From Campanula takesimana (Eukaryota; Streptophyta; Magnoliopsida; Asterales; Campanulaceae), in NCBI GenBank assembly GCA_026119855.1, contig JAOWBW010001313.1:186001-250000 (forward strand): DNA of 64,000 bases. The letters run 5' to 3'. The translations under genes were made by a program, and so were the position numbers. Shown piece after piece: positions 20,745-32,227 of the stretch (position 1 is its first letter; each line of letters starts with the position of its first letter). Below the pieces are notes generated by a model, which was not told where the DNA came from, did no database searches, and was given only the letters and a program-made list of their open reading frames with translations.

Positions 20745-21339
20745 ACATCTATATATAAATGTAACGCGCATGTTAGGTAAATGATGCGTCCGTTAAGTAT
20801 TTATAAATAGGTCCCTCATCTATTAATAAATACAATTTGGTCTATACACATTACAAAATAAACCCTATACTTATGAAAGATGACTTAAGGCCATCAAGTT
20901 TTATTAAATCACTTTAATTAGGGTCAAATAACTACATGATAATATGATTTATGCGATTAACCTACAGTGCATGCCCAAAACTATATTTATTATACATGTA
21001 CAATATGAAATACACCAAAAAATCCAACACTCGTTTTATTATATCAACCAAATACACTTAGAGATCAAGAAATAGTGGAAGTGATGTAAATGGTGTGAGT
21101 ATGAAAAAGTGAGGTAGGAGAGAGAAGGTGAGGGAATAGTAAGTTGATTGATGTTGTGAGTATAAAAGTAAAATATGAGGGAGGGAGTAACAGTAAAGAA
21201 TGTTTGTCATTTTAGAAAGTGAACATTTACTCTCTGAAACAAATTAGAAAGGAAAAGAGAAAAGTGTGACGCGTTGGACGGAAGGAGTAACTTTTATTAA
21301 TCATGATACATGTTTGTATCACCTTTTTAGTTGCAGTTG
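20745..21339. other. Spacer with half MITE
   Basis: Mostly noncoding. Around 21065-21290 the words GAGTATGAAAAAGTGAGGTAGG and TTGGACGGAAGGAGTA look like one end of a Stowaway-type MITE whose partner end is missing. Confidence 0.45.
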
Positions 21340-21719
21340 CACGATATCAGTGGCGGACCTCGAATGTTTTGACAGCGGGTGCACAATTTACACTACAAAA
21401 CACAAAACATTTTTTTTTGAAACGCGATTAGACTATAATTTATTACACCACAAATATTCAAATTATATTTGTCTATGAATCGAGGTTGAGATGATAATCA
21501 ATAATTTATAGGAGAACCTTCCGACCGGCCGCCGACGACTAAGGAGCAAACAGGTTATAGCGAGTCCCGGAACTCTCGCCCTAGCCTCCGCCAACACAAA
21601 AGAGTGTGTGTCGAGTTTGGAATCGAACAATTGGAATTGATAGTTAAATTGAATTTTGATCATTCTAAAGAATTGATAGAAATATTACATTTTAATATTT
21701 ATTCAATTTTTAAAATATA

Positions 21720-22006
21720 TACTCCCTCCGTTTCAAGTAAGTTGAAACATTCATTTTGAAGTTGAGAAATTAAGGATACTAATATTAAATTAAGAATGAA
21801 AGGTAGTGAGGAAGAGAGAGAATTAGTGGGGAAGAAAATAGAATGAGTGGAGAATAATGAGTAGTTGGAAGGAAGAGAGAATGAGTGGAGGATTATAAAA
21901 GTAATAAGAAGCTTTTGTTTTTGTTTTTTTATTGTTGCAACTTAAGTGAAATACCCTAAATGAAAAATGTTGCAAATTACTTGGAACAGAGAAACAGAGG
22001 GAGTGT
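21720..22006. mobile_element. Stowaway-type MITE inside hAT element
   Basis: The ends ACTCCCTCCGTTTCAAGTAA and CAGAGAAACAGAGGGAGTGT are inverted, next to TA. A second right-hand end lies at about 22083-22096, suggesting a local duplication. Confidence 0.65.
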
Positions 22007-22286
22007 ATGAGTATTATTAAAAATAAATGAAAGAAACATAATAAAAAACTGTTAACTTATAAAAAAGAGAAAGAATAAAAAAAACAGAGGGAGTATATGA
22101 GTAATATTAAAAATAAATGAAAGAAACATAATAAAAAGCTCTTTAACTTATAAAAAAGAGAAAGAATAAAATGATAATGTGCTGCCAATGAGACTCGAGC
22201 CTGGGATGGTTTGAATAAATAGGGCTTTGGAAATCCACCTTGCTACTGCAACACAAAGCTATTTGTTTATGAAACAAGAAGGGGTG

Positions 22287-23175
22287 GACTAGGGTGCGAC
22301 GGTCGCATGGCGTGCGACCGTTCCCGCCAAATTCGTTTGTTTGTTTTTTTTTTTTTTTCCGTTTTTTTTCCAGCCATTTCTTTCTGCCAACAAAAGTAAC
22401 ACTTTTTATAAAGGAATGTAACACTTTTTTCTCATATGTAACACATCCTTCTCTTCATAAATTTACCACAATTTTGCTGAAATAAATGAAAGATAACATA
22501 AGATTAACACCTAAAACTAATTTAACATTTTATAATAATGAATGTAACCTTTTTTTTTTTCAATTGTAACACTTTTCTAGGGGTTTACATTAAAATTGAA
22601 ATGCAAAACCGATTATATACATGATTTTTTACTTTTTTTTAAAAAAAAAAATGTAACATTTAACCTATAAACTGTTACATTCATCTATATAACATGTTAC
22701 AATCATATATGCACTGTGTTACATTCAATTATTACTTTTCCTAACCACAAAAACTATTTATATTATTTTGCAAAACTGCTGTTATAGCATACAATAAAGT
22801 GTTACTTTTTTAAGACCAAACTGTTACTTTCTTCATAAGAACGTGTTACTTCTCAGGAGACGAGCAGCCCAATTTTTTTTGTGTGTTAAAAATTATGTTT
22901 TTTTTTTTTTTAAAATCAAAATATATCATGACCTATATCGTTTTGTTCGTCTCGTCGAGACGAACACAACGGTATTTTTAAATATATTTTTTGACTTCTC
23001 AAGATATAGCATTTTAAAAATATGAGAGGTTTTTTTAAAAGTGTGTGACACGTGTCGCGTGCTGAGTGGAGGAAGGGCTTGCTGGGCGGGTGGGGCGCTG
23101 GAGCATCCATGGATCGCCGGGTTTTGACCCATGGAGGATCCGTCTCACAGCCGTGAGACGGTCTCACGGGAGAAT
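22287..23175. mobile_element. Foldback-like element with GTAAC/GTTAC arrays
   Basis: It opens with the palindromic GCGACGGTCGCATGGCGTGC and closes with GTCTCACAGCCGTGAGACGG. The left half repeats GTAACA every 20-30 bases and the right half repeats TGTTAC, so the halves are loosely inverted. It resembles 46790-47760 in design. Confidence 0.55.
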
Positions 23176-23405
23176 TTGTCAAACAAGAATGTTTTGTTTC
23201 TATATTATGCAGGTGCACTTATCAATCAATTTTTTTTAACTACAATTTGTAATTGACCAGGTGCACGTGCACCCCCTCCTACAACATGAGGTCCGCCCCT
23301 GCACGATATTATATATGTATGGTCTAAGAAAATTATTTAGAGAAATACAAAATAATAAAGGTGAGTTATTCTTAAGCAAACCATTTTTTTATGATCATGC
23401 TCCAT

Positions 23406-23901
23406 AGGGATAGCCAAATCGAAATCGGAACTTGACCGAATCCGTCATGAACCGTTTGGGAAAACGGAAGCGGAGGAACCGGAACCGTTTTTCATCCGGG
23501 ACGGTTAAGGTTCAACCCTCAAAAACCGTGAACCGGCGGTTCCGAACTGCCAAGACCAAAACGTGAACCTGAATCGCGAACCGTTGAAAAACCGTAAAAA
23601 AATTCTGTCAGATTTCTGACGATTTTGTCAGAATTATCCATTACTAACGGGAAGTAACGAGGAATTGACCAGAATTCTAGCCGTTTGACTGAGTTTTGTG
23701 GCCATTTCTATAACTTTTTTTTTTAAAAAAATAAATTATAAAAATAATTTTAAATTGTTTTTTGCTATGCAATGAAATAAAAAATAAAAAAAATAAAATC
23801 GTGAATAGTTCGGAACCGGAATGAATTCAGGCCAGTTAAGGTTCAGGTTTCCTTGAACCGGAACCGCCGGTTTCGAACCGTGACTGGATTCGGCCGACCT
23901 G
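23406..23901. mobile_element. hAT-type MITE rich in GGAACCG/CGGTTC
   Basis: Flanking copies of TGCTCCAT (23398-23405 and 23903-23910; one more base also matches) frame ends AGGGATAGCCAAATC and GATTCGGCCGACCTG. The interior is packed with GAACCG words in both orientations. Confidence 0.7.
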
Positions 23902-24277
23902 ATGCTCCATGCTTTATTAAAAAAACAAAAAAAAAAAAAATAATGGGCTTTAGATAGCGCACCAAATGTATATGCGCCTGATGACCGGACATGAGGCGCA
24001 ACTGTCCCTCGTCTTTGCACAGATTTTTGACATTGATAGTACTATCGAACTCAACGAAAGTCCTATCACGCTTTCAACCCACGTCTCCCCTCAGTGCCAC
24101 CTAATTCGTTACCAATACCTTTCCCTTCTCCGTCACCGGCGCCGTTACTCCGCTAACTCAAATCCAAATCCACCGCCACCGCCACCACCACAATCTCCTT
24201 TCCACCTCTCCAAAAAAAAATCACCTGCATTCCGTTTGATTCATTCCAACTGTGAACCAAAACAATCACTCACAACG

Positions 24278-27200
24278 ATGTCATTCGAAGAGGACGAAGA
24301 ATCGTTCGAGCACACACTCCTCGTCGTCCGTGAAGTCACCGTGTTCAAAATCCCTCCCCGGTCCACTAGCGGCGGTTACAAGTGCGGCGAGTGGCTCCAA
24401 TCTGATAAGATCTGGTCCGGCCGTCTCCGCGTTGTTTCGTGTAAGGACCGATGTGAGATCCGTTTGGAGGATCCGAATTCGGCTGAGCTGTTTGCGGCTT
24501 GCTTCGTGTTGCCTGGACAGAGGGAGACTGCGGTGGAGCCGGCGCTTGATTCGTCTAGGTACTTTGTTTTGAAGATCGAGGATGGGAGGGGGAAACACGC
24601 GTTTATTGGGCTAGGGTTTGCGGAGAGGAATGAGGCTTTTGATTTCAATGTGGCATTGTCGGATCATGAGAAGTATGTGAAGAGAGAGAATGAGAAGGAG
24701 ACGGGAGAAGCTAGCGATGACAGTCATATTGATATTCATCCTGCTGTGAATCACAGATTGAAGGTACATTTTCTGGTTGGAATTGTTTGGATTATTAATT
24801 CAAATGTATTTCAATTGTTAGCTGATCTTTTTGCTTTATACTTGTAGTCCTCTTGATCATGATCACTGCTTACCTGATTCAATTTTGCTGTGATTTGCAA
24901 TGTAAGAAGTAGGTGATGATGTTTCCTTTTGATTCATTGGATTATGAATAACCAATGTAGTAGTGATTAGTGACAGGAGCAGAAAAAAAAATTGTGTCCA
25001 AGTCCCAAATGATTACTTTTGCGATTTTTCTCAGGGAGGATGGGTTTTTTATTTATTTACTCTGTTCTCGTGATGAGTTCTCCATTTAGAGCAGCTTTTG
25101 GTCTATGTTTTGTTGTTGTTGTTGTTGTTGTGTGTGTGTGTGTGTGTGTGTAAGGGCCTTTTACGTATTTGGTAACAGTTCTCCCCTTGACGGAATTTCC
25201 GATGCATGCAGCGTTGTTAATAGGAGTTTTCCTACATACTTTATTTCCTTTTTCTCTTGACTTAACATGAGTAGCTTTCCTAGCTTTGCTTAGTTCCACC
25301 GTATTATTTGCTTCATAGTTCCTTCGTAATATTTGTTTCCATAGTCCCATTGGACTATATGTTTCCAGCTTGTTGATCTTAACAGAGTTTCTTTTCTCTT
25401 TTGTATTATTCTATTTTTTTTCATGATCACATTTATGCACTCAGTCCGTCCTAACGAATGACTGAAGAACAAATTCGGTCATTCATTTTGGGACAGAGGC
25501 AGTATCATAAGAAGGATAATTGCATTATTACTTATGGTGTGCAGTGAACTTCATGCCATCAATTGTGTATAATGTTAGTAATGTTAGGTCATAGTAAACG
25601 GGATTTTGTTTTTATCTTTTTCCATAGATATGCCCTTTGATGCTCGGACTCTTTGATTTACCCTACCGTACCCGTGTCCGACACTTTTATTTTAGTCTTG
25701 TTGAGAAGTGTCCGGCTGGATAAACTAAAGAGTCCGAGCATCATACGCCAAATTTTTTACCATACAGTTGCAGTAAGTTCACGTGGTTCTCAAAAATATT
25801 TCAGGAGGGCGAAACAATTCGGATAACTGTGAAGAACAAACAAGCAAGTGGAGCTGGCATGCTTTCAGCTGCTGGATTGTCAGGAGGTGCTTCTGGTACT
25901 GGGAAGTCCAAACCACTAGGTCTTGTGCCCCCTCCTAGTGGGGGTGGAAAAATTAGGTCTCCTCTCCCACCTCCACCCAATGATCCTGCTGCTGCACGGA
26001 TGACTTCCCCAAATCACGATCTTGCAATAAAGGCCCCCGAGGAAAATTCTAGGCATTCTACTGATCCTTTATCAGATCTCACTCAACTTGAGGTATTGCT
26101 CTAGTTCCTATACACATCGCTATTTCTTTATTAGATGGTTTGTTTTGTGTTGGTCTTAATATAAATATTAAGGTTGCTTTAAGCTTTCTGAACCCCAGCT
26201 TGGGATGTCTTATATTGTGATTTTCAATGGTTCCAAAGATCATATTCACATTAAAAGGAAAGAGCTGGCTTTAAGCCACCTTTTCCTTTTTTAAGTGAAT
26301 TAAATCTTCAATGTTATTGATGAAGTTGTTCAATAATCTTCCACTACTTCAGTGCATCTGTTCTTCCTAACCTTGTTAGTTTTGTTAAGCATTTGGTTAG
26401 AGAAATAGTGTGTCAATCTTTTTGATGCACATGCTTTTGCTCTTGCTTCAGTTTCCTGTTTTTAGGTTGAAAAAAACAATTGGATCACTATGGCAGACAG
26501 TGCCCATTTTTCTAGCGACTGTCTAGTCTTTTCGAGAAGTCATTTTTTTAAAGCTTCCTGAAGTCTGAGTCTAGGTCAACATGAAGTTTGATGGTTCCTT
26601 GTTGTCAGTAAGTAGACAAGTCATGAAGTTTCTTGACCCCAGGGGAAAAGGGTGGATGTAAGATATGTAGAAGCATCTTCTAGAAAAAAGCTTCGGAATT
26701 TGCTCAAGGTCAATTATTGAGTTTATAAACTTAGTACTACCTCACCTCTGTCCCAAATGAATGACCGAATTTGCTCTTGATCAAGAGCAAATTTGGTCAT
26801 TCGTTTTGGAGGGAGTGCATAATAACCTAACAAAAGAGGCCCAAAAATCTTCCTGTTAAAGAACCAATATCACGCTTTTTTAAAGTACGATCTTTTTTAT
26901 GATGCACGTTTCACCCTGAAATTGAATGTATTTCCATAAAGCTCTTACGTGTTTTTCCCCATTGACTGTGCCAACGAATGCTTTTGAAGATGCTTCTTGC
27001 TTCACTTTTTTGTTTTCTTTGTTTGCGAGCATCCCTGTCTCACGAAAATAATCCCACTTTCCCATTTGGCTTGTTTCAAAGAGTTGATCCCACATTCAAT
27101 AAAAGCTATAATTATACTTTTAAAGCATTTAAAATTATGTACAAATAAATAACGCTACAATCTTAGAAAGTTTTTACTTGTCAAATCGGACTGATTATAT

Positions 27201-27648
27201 TTTTTTTGACTGGATGGAACTATCGTTTATCAAGTCTTAACATACACTGTTGACGGAAATAATTGTCTTGGCCTCCTTTCATATACCGATAGGTATGACA
27301 GTAGATTGGACTTACCCGACATGTTTGTAAATAATGAAGGTACATATATGTTTATTCTCTCGCTGTAGCCTACTCTACTCGACCTATTGGTTAATGCATC
27401 TTCAGCAGCAATGTGACGATTTGTGAATTCGCCAACTTCTTTCTCTTGTTACAGTAAACTTGTGTGGTGACTATGCACAAGCGCATGTTTATTATCTTCT
27501 GATTTCCTCTTTATTTTCTACAAGCTATCTTATGAATTTTTAAGAGGGGCGACCTTATCATATTCATTTGGAAATGCAGAGAAATCTTCCCTCCTCAACT
27601 GGAGCGGGATCAACTAAGGCCACTGGAGCTGGATGGGCTGCATTTTAA
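24278..27648 (+). CDS. NECAP-like adaptin-ear-binding coat-associated protein
   Basis: A clathrin-coat accessory protein of the NECAP family, which binds adaptor complexes at sites of endocytosis. Three exons (24278-24763, 25805-26092, 27580-27648) join in phase into 280 residues, a normal length. Residues 1-165 form the PH-like PHear domain: ESFEHTLLVVREVTVFKIPP, YKCGEWLQSDKIWSGRLRVV, RYFVLKIEDGRGKHAFIGLG and ERNEAFDFNVAL. The second exon encodes a Gly/Pro-rich low-complexity linker. The C-terminus GAGWAAF is a WxxF motif, the known adaptor-binding end of the family. An upstream in-frame ATG at 23966 would add 104 unconserved residues and is rejected. Introns contain small MITEs. Confidence 0.93.
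25115..25151. repeat. (GTT)n(GT)n microsatellite in NECAP intron
   Basis: Five GTT units followed by about ten GT units. Confidence 0.9.
25438..25505. mobile_element. Short Stowaway-type MITE in NECAP intron
   Basis: AGTCCGTCCTAACGAATGAC pairs with GTCATTCATTTTGGGACAGA; shortened and imperfect. Confidence 0.5.
25638..25743. mobile_element. 106-bp inverted-repeat MITE in NECAP intron
   Basis: TGATGCTCGGACTCTTT at the left is the exact reverse complement of AAAGAGTCCGAGCATCA at the right. GTGTCCGACAC-like text forms an inner stem. Confidence 0.7.
26734..26818. mobile_element. Short Stowaway-type hairpin MITE in NECAP intron
   Basis: CCCAAATGAATGACCGAATT pairs with AATTTGGTCATTCGTTTTGG around a CTTGATCAAG core, with degenerate CTACCTCACC and GGAGGGAGT ends. 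Confidence 0.7.
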
Positions 27649-28210
27649 TTATGTGACGACATACATGACCGTTTGTTGGGATCTTTGTTTGTGGTTATGT
27701 TTAGAGAGGCAAAAGAAAGAAAAGCGAAAAAGGAAAAGTGAGAAGAAAACCGAAGGTATTTACATACTCCGTTTTTTTACAAATAATAAATGTAACTGGG
27801 ATATGTTTATACAACAACTCTGAATGGTTTGATTATCACTGTATCTTGTACTTATAATACAAAATTTAATTATTTCTTTCACTTTCTGGTCCTTTGTTGG
27901 TTATGCACATTGAGTCTGGCTGATGAACACCTATTTGATCCGTTTAGCACCAACAGTTTGTCATTGATTGAATGCCTTGGTTACTTTGATAAGAAGGCAA
28001 GGGTAAATGATGTTCTGATCTGGTTTGGTCTAGACTCGTGTCCGAAGCCAATGGAAAATGATGTTATGGTCTCTTGACACTGATTGCCGTCATCTCTCTC
28101 TCGGCAAATGGTAAATGGTGTTATCTTTAGACCGACGTATAGTGATTGCCTCGTGATTCACAACTCTCTTCACGGCAAAAACTTACTCAAATCTTTACTC
28201 ACACGACCAC
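27649..28210. other. NECAP 3' flank, no further gene
   Basis: The likely 3' untranslated region and spacer. An 82-codon open frame at 27829-28077 has no recognisable family features. Confidence 0.5.
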
Positions 28211-28218
28211 ATTCTGAC

Positions 28219-28908
28219 TAGGGGTGGCTTGGTTGGTATACCAAGTGTATTTTGTCTATACCGTGCACCAACCAAATTGAACATGGTACAAGAAAACGCA
28301 TACCATTACCAACCACCAAAGTCGGTATACCAACTTATTGGTACGGTTGATACTTGGTTGGTATGGTCGGTACGTGGTACCCTACCAAGTATGAATTGAA
28401 GTACTAAATAAAAAAAATCAAATGTTATTTGAACAATTTTTTGCATTTTTCATTAATTAGTGAACAATATAAAGAACAAAAGGTGAACTATGCATTTAAA
28501 AATGGTAAAAGCAAACATGCACTACGATTTTATTATACAATAGAAATTAAATCAATTTACTGGAGATTTTTACAACTTGACTTGTGAGGAACTTTCACAT
28601 AAAAATACGTGTAATGGAAAAGTTATTGTCTTTAAATAAAAAACTAAATATGCATCTCAACCAATCAAAGGTCATCTAGGTAAATAATTAATAGTTTAAC
28701 ACATTTTTAAAAAAAATAATGTTGGTACTTTGTATACCAACCAAAGTCAAATATTCATAGCGTGTACCGACCATATTTTCAAAGTTGGTACGGTATATCA
28801 ACCAAAATAAGATATTTATACCATGTACCAACTTTTGGTATACCAAATGCGTTTGGTACGGTTGGTACGTGGTTGGTTGGTTTAGATTTGTACCATTAGC
28901 CACCCCTA
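28219..28908. mobile_element. hAT-type non-autonomous element, 690 bp
   Basis: The ends TAGGGGTGGCTT and TTAGCCACCCCTA are inverted repeats. The flanks ATTCTGAC and ATTCTGAT match at 7 of 8 bases. Many GGTACGGTTGGTA-type words repeat in both orientations near the ends. Confidence 0.8.
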
Positions 28909-29047
28909 ATTCTGATAGTAGAAGAAGATGCAGATGCACATTTTTCGACGACAATCTGCTGCTCCATTTATGTCGTTGATTCGCTGCAGTGAGTAGTGAG
29001 GATAGCCACACGTATCTTTTGCAAGTTATGCGATCAAGATTGAACAC

Positions 29048-29308
29048 TACTCCCCCGTCCCAGAAAGATAGTTTAATTTTGACTTTTTATGCTAAAAAAA
29101 ATGAACTTTGACCAACAATTGGTGACGATTTAATCATTCTAGTGAAATTCTAAAATTTGTAATTGATAAATCATTAAGTGATTTATCAATAACAATCTTT
29201 AGAATTTCATTGTGATCATTAAATTGACACTAATGTTTGGTCAAAGTTCCTTTTTGTTGACCATAAAAAATCAAAATGAGACTATCTTTCCGAGACAGAG
29301 AGGGAGTA
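29048..29308. mobile_element. Stowaway-type MITE
   Basis: The ends TACTCCCCCGTCCCAGAAAG and CTTTCCGAGACAGAGAGGGA are inverted. The inner arms also pair, meeting near 29170-29190. Confidence 0.85.
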
Positions 29309-29482
29309 TTATATACCAGACGTGTAATTAATACGGAGTATTAACCATACCGAAAGTGAAGATGTTGCTATTTGTCGACTTCTTTGTAGAAGAAAAGAAG
29401 AGAAGGCACCATCTTTTTAATCCCAAGTTTCCTCTGCGGTATAGTGTTTTTTTTTTTTTTTTTTTAACTCAACCATTACAAG

Positions 29483-29642
29483 GAAGTTTCTAAAAAACGC
29501 TAGGTGGTCGCTAGGCGCCGTAGCAGCGCCTAGCGCCTAGGCGGGGTCTAGACGGAATTCAGAATAGTTATAATATCCTAGGCGGGACTTAGGCGTTTCA
29601 TGAGCGCCTAGGCGACCTAGACGGACGTCTTTTAGAACACTG
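29483..29642. mobile_element. 160-bp hAT-type MITE, CTAGGCGC family
   Basis: Exact 8-bp flanks ATTACAAG (29475-29482 and 29643-29650). The ends GAAGTTTCTAAAAAACG and CGTCTTTTAGAACACTG are inverted. The inside repeats CTAGGCGCC-like words. Confidence 0.8.
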
Positions 29643-29650
29643 ATTACAAG

Positions 29651-30130
29651 ATTATATATATATTAAAAAAAAAAAGATAATCAAAGGAAAACAAATCTTA
29701 AATCCAGTGCCCTAAATTATAAATTACATCATGAATATAGAGGTTTGGCCTTTTCGGCATTTATTTTTATGTATCTGAACATGTGCAGTCAGACTACACA
29801 ACTGTCAAATAAATGCTAAATTTCAATTTTGGCTTTTCACTCGAGCAAGATCCACAATCAAGTGTTCAAAAATATTTTAGATGTGTTGCTCAACCCACAT
29901 ATCTCAACTCTATTCAGAGCTGGCCGAGTCGGACTACAGGACTCAAATCCCGTTTCACACCTATTACCTCCCTCCCATACTTATTGCTACTTATTTCTAT
30001 TTTGGATGTTTCATACTTATTGCTACTTATCTAAAATGTTCACGTTTCTCTCTCCTATCCACTCACAATAACTATCCACTAACTTATTTTCTCTATCTTA
30101 CTCACTTACAATACTCTTATTTTTCCAACA
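29651..30130. other. Spacer, no gene seen
   Basis: Short overlapping open frames at 29813-30183 lack family features and look accidental. Confidence 0.45.
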
Positions 30131-30425
30131 TACTCTCTCCGTCTCATTTTAAACTTCAAAAAAAAAGTGGACACAAGAATTAAGATGAGAATGTTTATAT
30201 TATAAAATATAAATAGTGAGGTAGAGTGTTGTGAGTATAGAAAGTGGGTAAGAGAGAAAAAAAGGGGTAGGGAATAGTTATTGGAAAGTTGTTGTGATGT
30301 GAGTATGACATGTAAGTCCCACTAAATAAAAAAATATAAATAACTTTTCTATTTTGAATTTTAAAGTTTAAAATGGGACACCCTAAAGGAAAATTTTTGA
30401 AGTTTAAAATGGGACAGAGGGAGTA
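30131..30425. mobile_element. Stowaway-type MITE
   Basis: TACTCTCTCCGTCTCATTTT pairs with AAAATGGGACAGAGGGAGTA. A second inner AAAATGGGACA at 30370 suggests repeated ends. Confidence 0.8.
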
Positions 30426-30470
30426 TTTTTTTAATCCCCGTACACTCTCGTTTGGTAACGATAAGTATGG

Positions 30471-30737
30471 AGTTTATTGCAAAAGTGACATGCGTACTTT
30501 GTGCAATATATCAATTTGACTCGCGTACTTTGGAAACATCAAATGTGGGTTGCGTACTTAATGTTTTGAAATTTTTGATACCACTTTTTTAACACCCGTT
30601 AAAAACATAACGGGACATTCCATATAAGGGGTAAAATTGTAAGAAGGAAAATTTAAGAGATTATAACTTTTTAAAATGCCAAGACTACCCCCAGCTTTAA
30701 ACAAAACCCAATCCCCCCTCCATCCCTCCTCACACGC

Positions 30738-30829
<92 letters not shown>

Positions 30830-31999
30830 CGACCTCTGACGACAGTCCTCCACACCTCCGGCGAATCCCTGTCCGAGGTCCGGCGAATCCCTCCGACCAC
30901 TCTCCGACGCCCGGCAAATCCTAGACAAACACGTACAATCTCTCTATCTCTTTCTCTACCCTCCCATCTCCGGCTACATCTCCCCTCCACTTACTCCGAC
31001 GACCATATCCCCCTACTCCGGCGACCATCTCCCCCAAATCCGGCGACCTCTCATCGACTTCACCCCCTCTGGCGCCATTATTACCTTATGTAGGAGATCA
31101 TATTTCTCCTCCAAACCCATCTCCCACTCCCTGCTCCTTTTCCGTTCGCCTTCCCCCCTCAAAACCACCGCCGGCCACTCTTTTTTTTGCCGATCTAGTT
31201 ATGAACTGAAATCCGCCGACCACCCTCACCATTTTCTTCAAAAATCGAATTCTCCCTCCATCCCGTTCTTTCTCTCCCACAGAGGCAAATTAGTTTTTCG
31301 AATTTGTACTCTTTTTTTTTTTTTTTTCCAGATCTGAAGAGATTTTTGTGTTTGATTTCATGGTGTGTGTGTGAGAGTTTGATTGTGTGCGTTTGTTATT
31401 TTGAATCCGTGTTTAACATCATATTTGGTTTCAAATCTGGGTTTTTGCATCATGGTGTATGTTTGATTTTGAATATGAGTTTTTGAAGATTTGAGTGATG
31501 TCTGAGTTTGATTGAGTGTTGAGGATTTTGGAGATGGAGGTTTATGATAGCATTGAGACAATTATTGGTGGTGTTGAGACTGGTATAGTGGAGGTTATGG
31601 TGGAATGAGACATGTGTAGAAGGAGATTGATGGTGATGGTGGTTGTTGGTTGTTGGTGGTGGTGATCGGTGGTGGTGACCTTGGGGAAGACGGTGGGGAA
31701 TTAGGATAAGGAGATGAATTTGGATTTTTTTTTTTTTAAGGCAAAGATGAATTTGGATTTTAAATTTTAAATTTTCACCCCTTTAATTTGTTATATGATA
31801 CAATTCAGCAGCAATTCAGCAAAGGGTGGGCCCTACTAGGAGCTTACATGGACCGTCCCGTTAAAATTTTAACGTGGGTTAAAAATTAATTTAAAAATCT
31901 TGTCAATCATAAGTACGCATGCCACATTTGATGTTTCCAAAGTACGCGAGTCAAATTGATATATTGCACAAAGTACGCATGTCACTTTTGCAATAAACT
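30471..31999. mobile_element. Long-TIR Mutator-like element, 1.53 kb, upstream of ABCI
   Basis: The first 78 bases (AGTTTATTGCAAAAGTGACA onward) are identical to the inverted right end, and similarity continues imperfectly to about 150 bases. The flanks CGATAAGTATGG (30459-30470 and 32000-32011) match over 12 bp, longer than the usual 9. The interior is GC-richer than its surroundings, with CCGGCGA-type words resembling plant leader or coding DNA, so it may hold a captured host fragment; none was identified. A CA/TC microsatellite lies at 30739-30826. Confidence 0.8.
30739..30826. repeat. (CA)n(TC)n microsatellite
   Basis: About 28 CA units followed by 15-16 TC units; long open frames across it in several frames are artefacts. 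Confidence 0.95.
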
Positions 32000-32143
32000 C
32001 GATAAGTATGGGGGAGTAATTGCAACTCGGAGCTGCCAAGACGTGGCGCGTCCAACTATGGAACAACCACGTGTAGTCACCTGATGCTTCCAAGTCAGCC
32101 ACTCTCACCAAACCAATTAATTCAAAAAAACAAACCACGAACC

Positions 32144-32151
32144 TATATAAA
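32144..32151 (+). promoter_or_regulatory. Probable TATA box of the ABCI gene
   Basis: TATATAAA lies 77 bases before the ABCI start codon and outside the upstream MULE-like element. Inferred from sequence and distance only. Confidence 0.55.
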
Positions 32152-32227
32152 CCCACGCAGAACAGCACAGCGAGCGTAACGGAAAAAGAAGAGGACAGAC
32201 GCAGCGACTACAACGAGGAAGAAAAAG

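Larger units (their letters stand above)
21348..23301. mobile_element. Non-autonomous hAT element, 1.95 kb
   Basis: The ends CAGTGGCGGACCTC and GAGGTCCGCCCCTG are inverted repeats flanked by the exact 8-bp duplication CACGATAT (21340-21347 and 23302-23309), the hAT signature. No transposase is encoded. The interior carries a Stowaway-type MITE and a foldback element. Confidence 0.85.

Noticed and set aside
20752..20800. Helitron 5' end on the plus strand (TCTATATATAAATGTAACGC)
   Set aside because: The start is suggestive, but no 3' hairpin-CTAG partner was found downstream.
23966..24277. In-frame upstream extension of the NECAP gene
   Set aside because: The 104 extra residues are not conserved; the family start fits MSFEEDEESFEHTLL at 24278.
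28785..29047. Opposite-strand frames across the hAT element at 28219
   Set aside because: They arise from the repeated GGTACGGTTGGTA words and lack protein features.
30558..30990. Several 78-86 codon frames with long VCVC or HTHT runs
   Set aside because: They are translations of the CA/TC microsatellite.
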